Origin: Pogonophryne albipinna
Taxonomy: Eukaryota > Chordata > Actinopteri > Perciformes > Artedidraconidae
Assembly (NCBI GenBank): GCA_028583405.1
Contig: CM053256.1
Span: forward strand, 18,687,534-18,751,533
Direction of reading: 5' to 3'
Length of the DNA stretch: 64,000 bases
The notes beneath the pieces were generated by a model. That model did no database searches. It saw only the letters and a list, made by a program, of their open reading frames with translations, and was not told the origin of the DNA. Numbering within the stretch: the stretch's first letter is position 1; the number at the start of each line of letters is the position of its first letter. Both the position numbers and the translations under genes were made by a program. This document shows positions 63,903 to 64,000 of the stretch, one piece after another.

Positions 63903-64000
63903 GGATGCACCGAATATTCGGCCACCGAAAATTATCGGCCGAAAATTGTTAAAAAGGCCCTTTCGGCTTTCGGGAAAAATATCACCGAATGTCAGAGAAC
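63903..64000. mobile_element. Left edge of another DNA repeat, cut by the window end
   Basis: The sequence starts AGGGATGCACCGAATATTCG, a well-known vertebrate hAT-type terminus with short internal inverted CCGAAAA units. Its other end and target duplication are outside the window. Confidence 0.65.

Overview
The window is nuclear DNA of a ray-finned fish, most likely a percomorph teleost. Three spliced vertebrate genes lie in the order azi2 (+), cmc1 (-), eomes (+). The same three genes are neighbours on human chromosome 3p24, so this is a conserved microsynteny block. The repeat content (Tc1, several hAT elements, TTAA-target elements, LINE tails, long TG runs) is also typical of fish. No prokaryotic, organellar or viral gene, rRNA, tRNA or CRISPR array was recognised.

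Layout. 1-18900 is repeat on repeat. A 2.27-kb unit of alternating inverted segments is followed by a 14.4-kb insertion (3985-18351) that has long terminal inverted repeats and an exact 8-bp target duplication. Inside it sit two arrays of a 177-bp satellite, a Tc1 element (5335-13367) split by a TTAA-target element (5391-7441) and a hAT element (7784-12148), another hAT element (13407-14782) that itself carries a small TTAA-target element, an LTR fragment and LINE fragments. 18900-20270 holds promoter-like sequence and a probable azi2 leader exon. azi2 is coded from 22205 to 28924 (7 coding exons, 393 aa). cmc1 is coded on the minus strand from 40680 down to 32042 (4 coding exons, 107 aa); its 7.8-kb second intron is packed with transposons. 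40681-57210 is a gene-free interval, plausibly the regulatory domain of eomes, with a long pure TG run, a perfect short palindrome and one hAT element. eomes is coded from 57211 to 60272 (6 coding exons, 600 aa). 62679 to the end is a hAT element with transposase exons on the minus strand, plus the edge of another repeat.

The genes do not form a pathway together. azi2 encodes a TBK1/IKK-epsilon adaptor of innate immunity, cmc1 a twin-CX9C mitochondrial factor for cytochrome c oxidase assembly, and eomes a T-box transcription factor of mesendoderm, forebrain and cytotoxic lymphocytes. azi2 and cmc1 are convergent; cmc1 and eomes are divergent, about 16.5 kb apart.

Exon borders were placed by eye from GT/AG sites, reading frame and remembered family similarity. 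Transposon borders rest on terminal inverted repeats and target duplications read directly from the sequence. Repeat family names are inferred, because no database search was possible.
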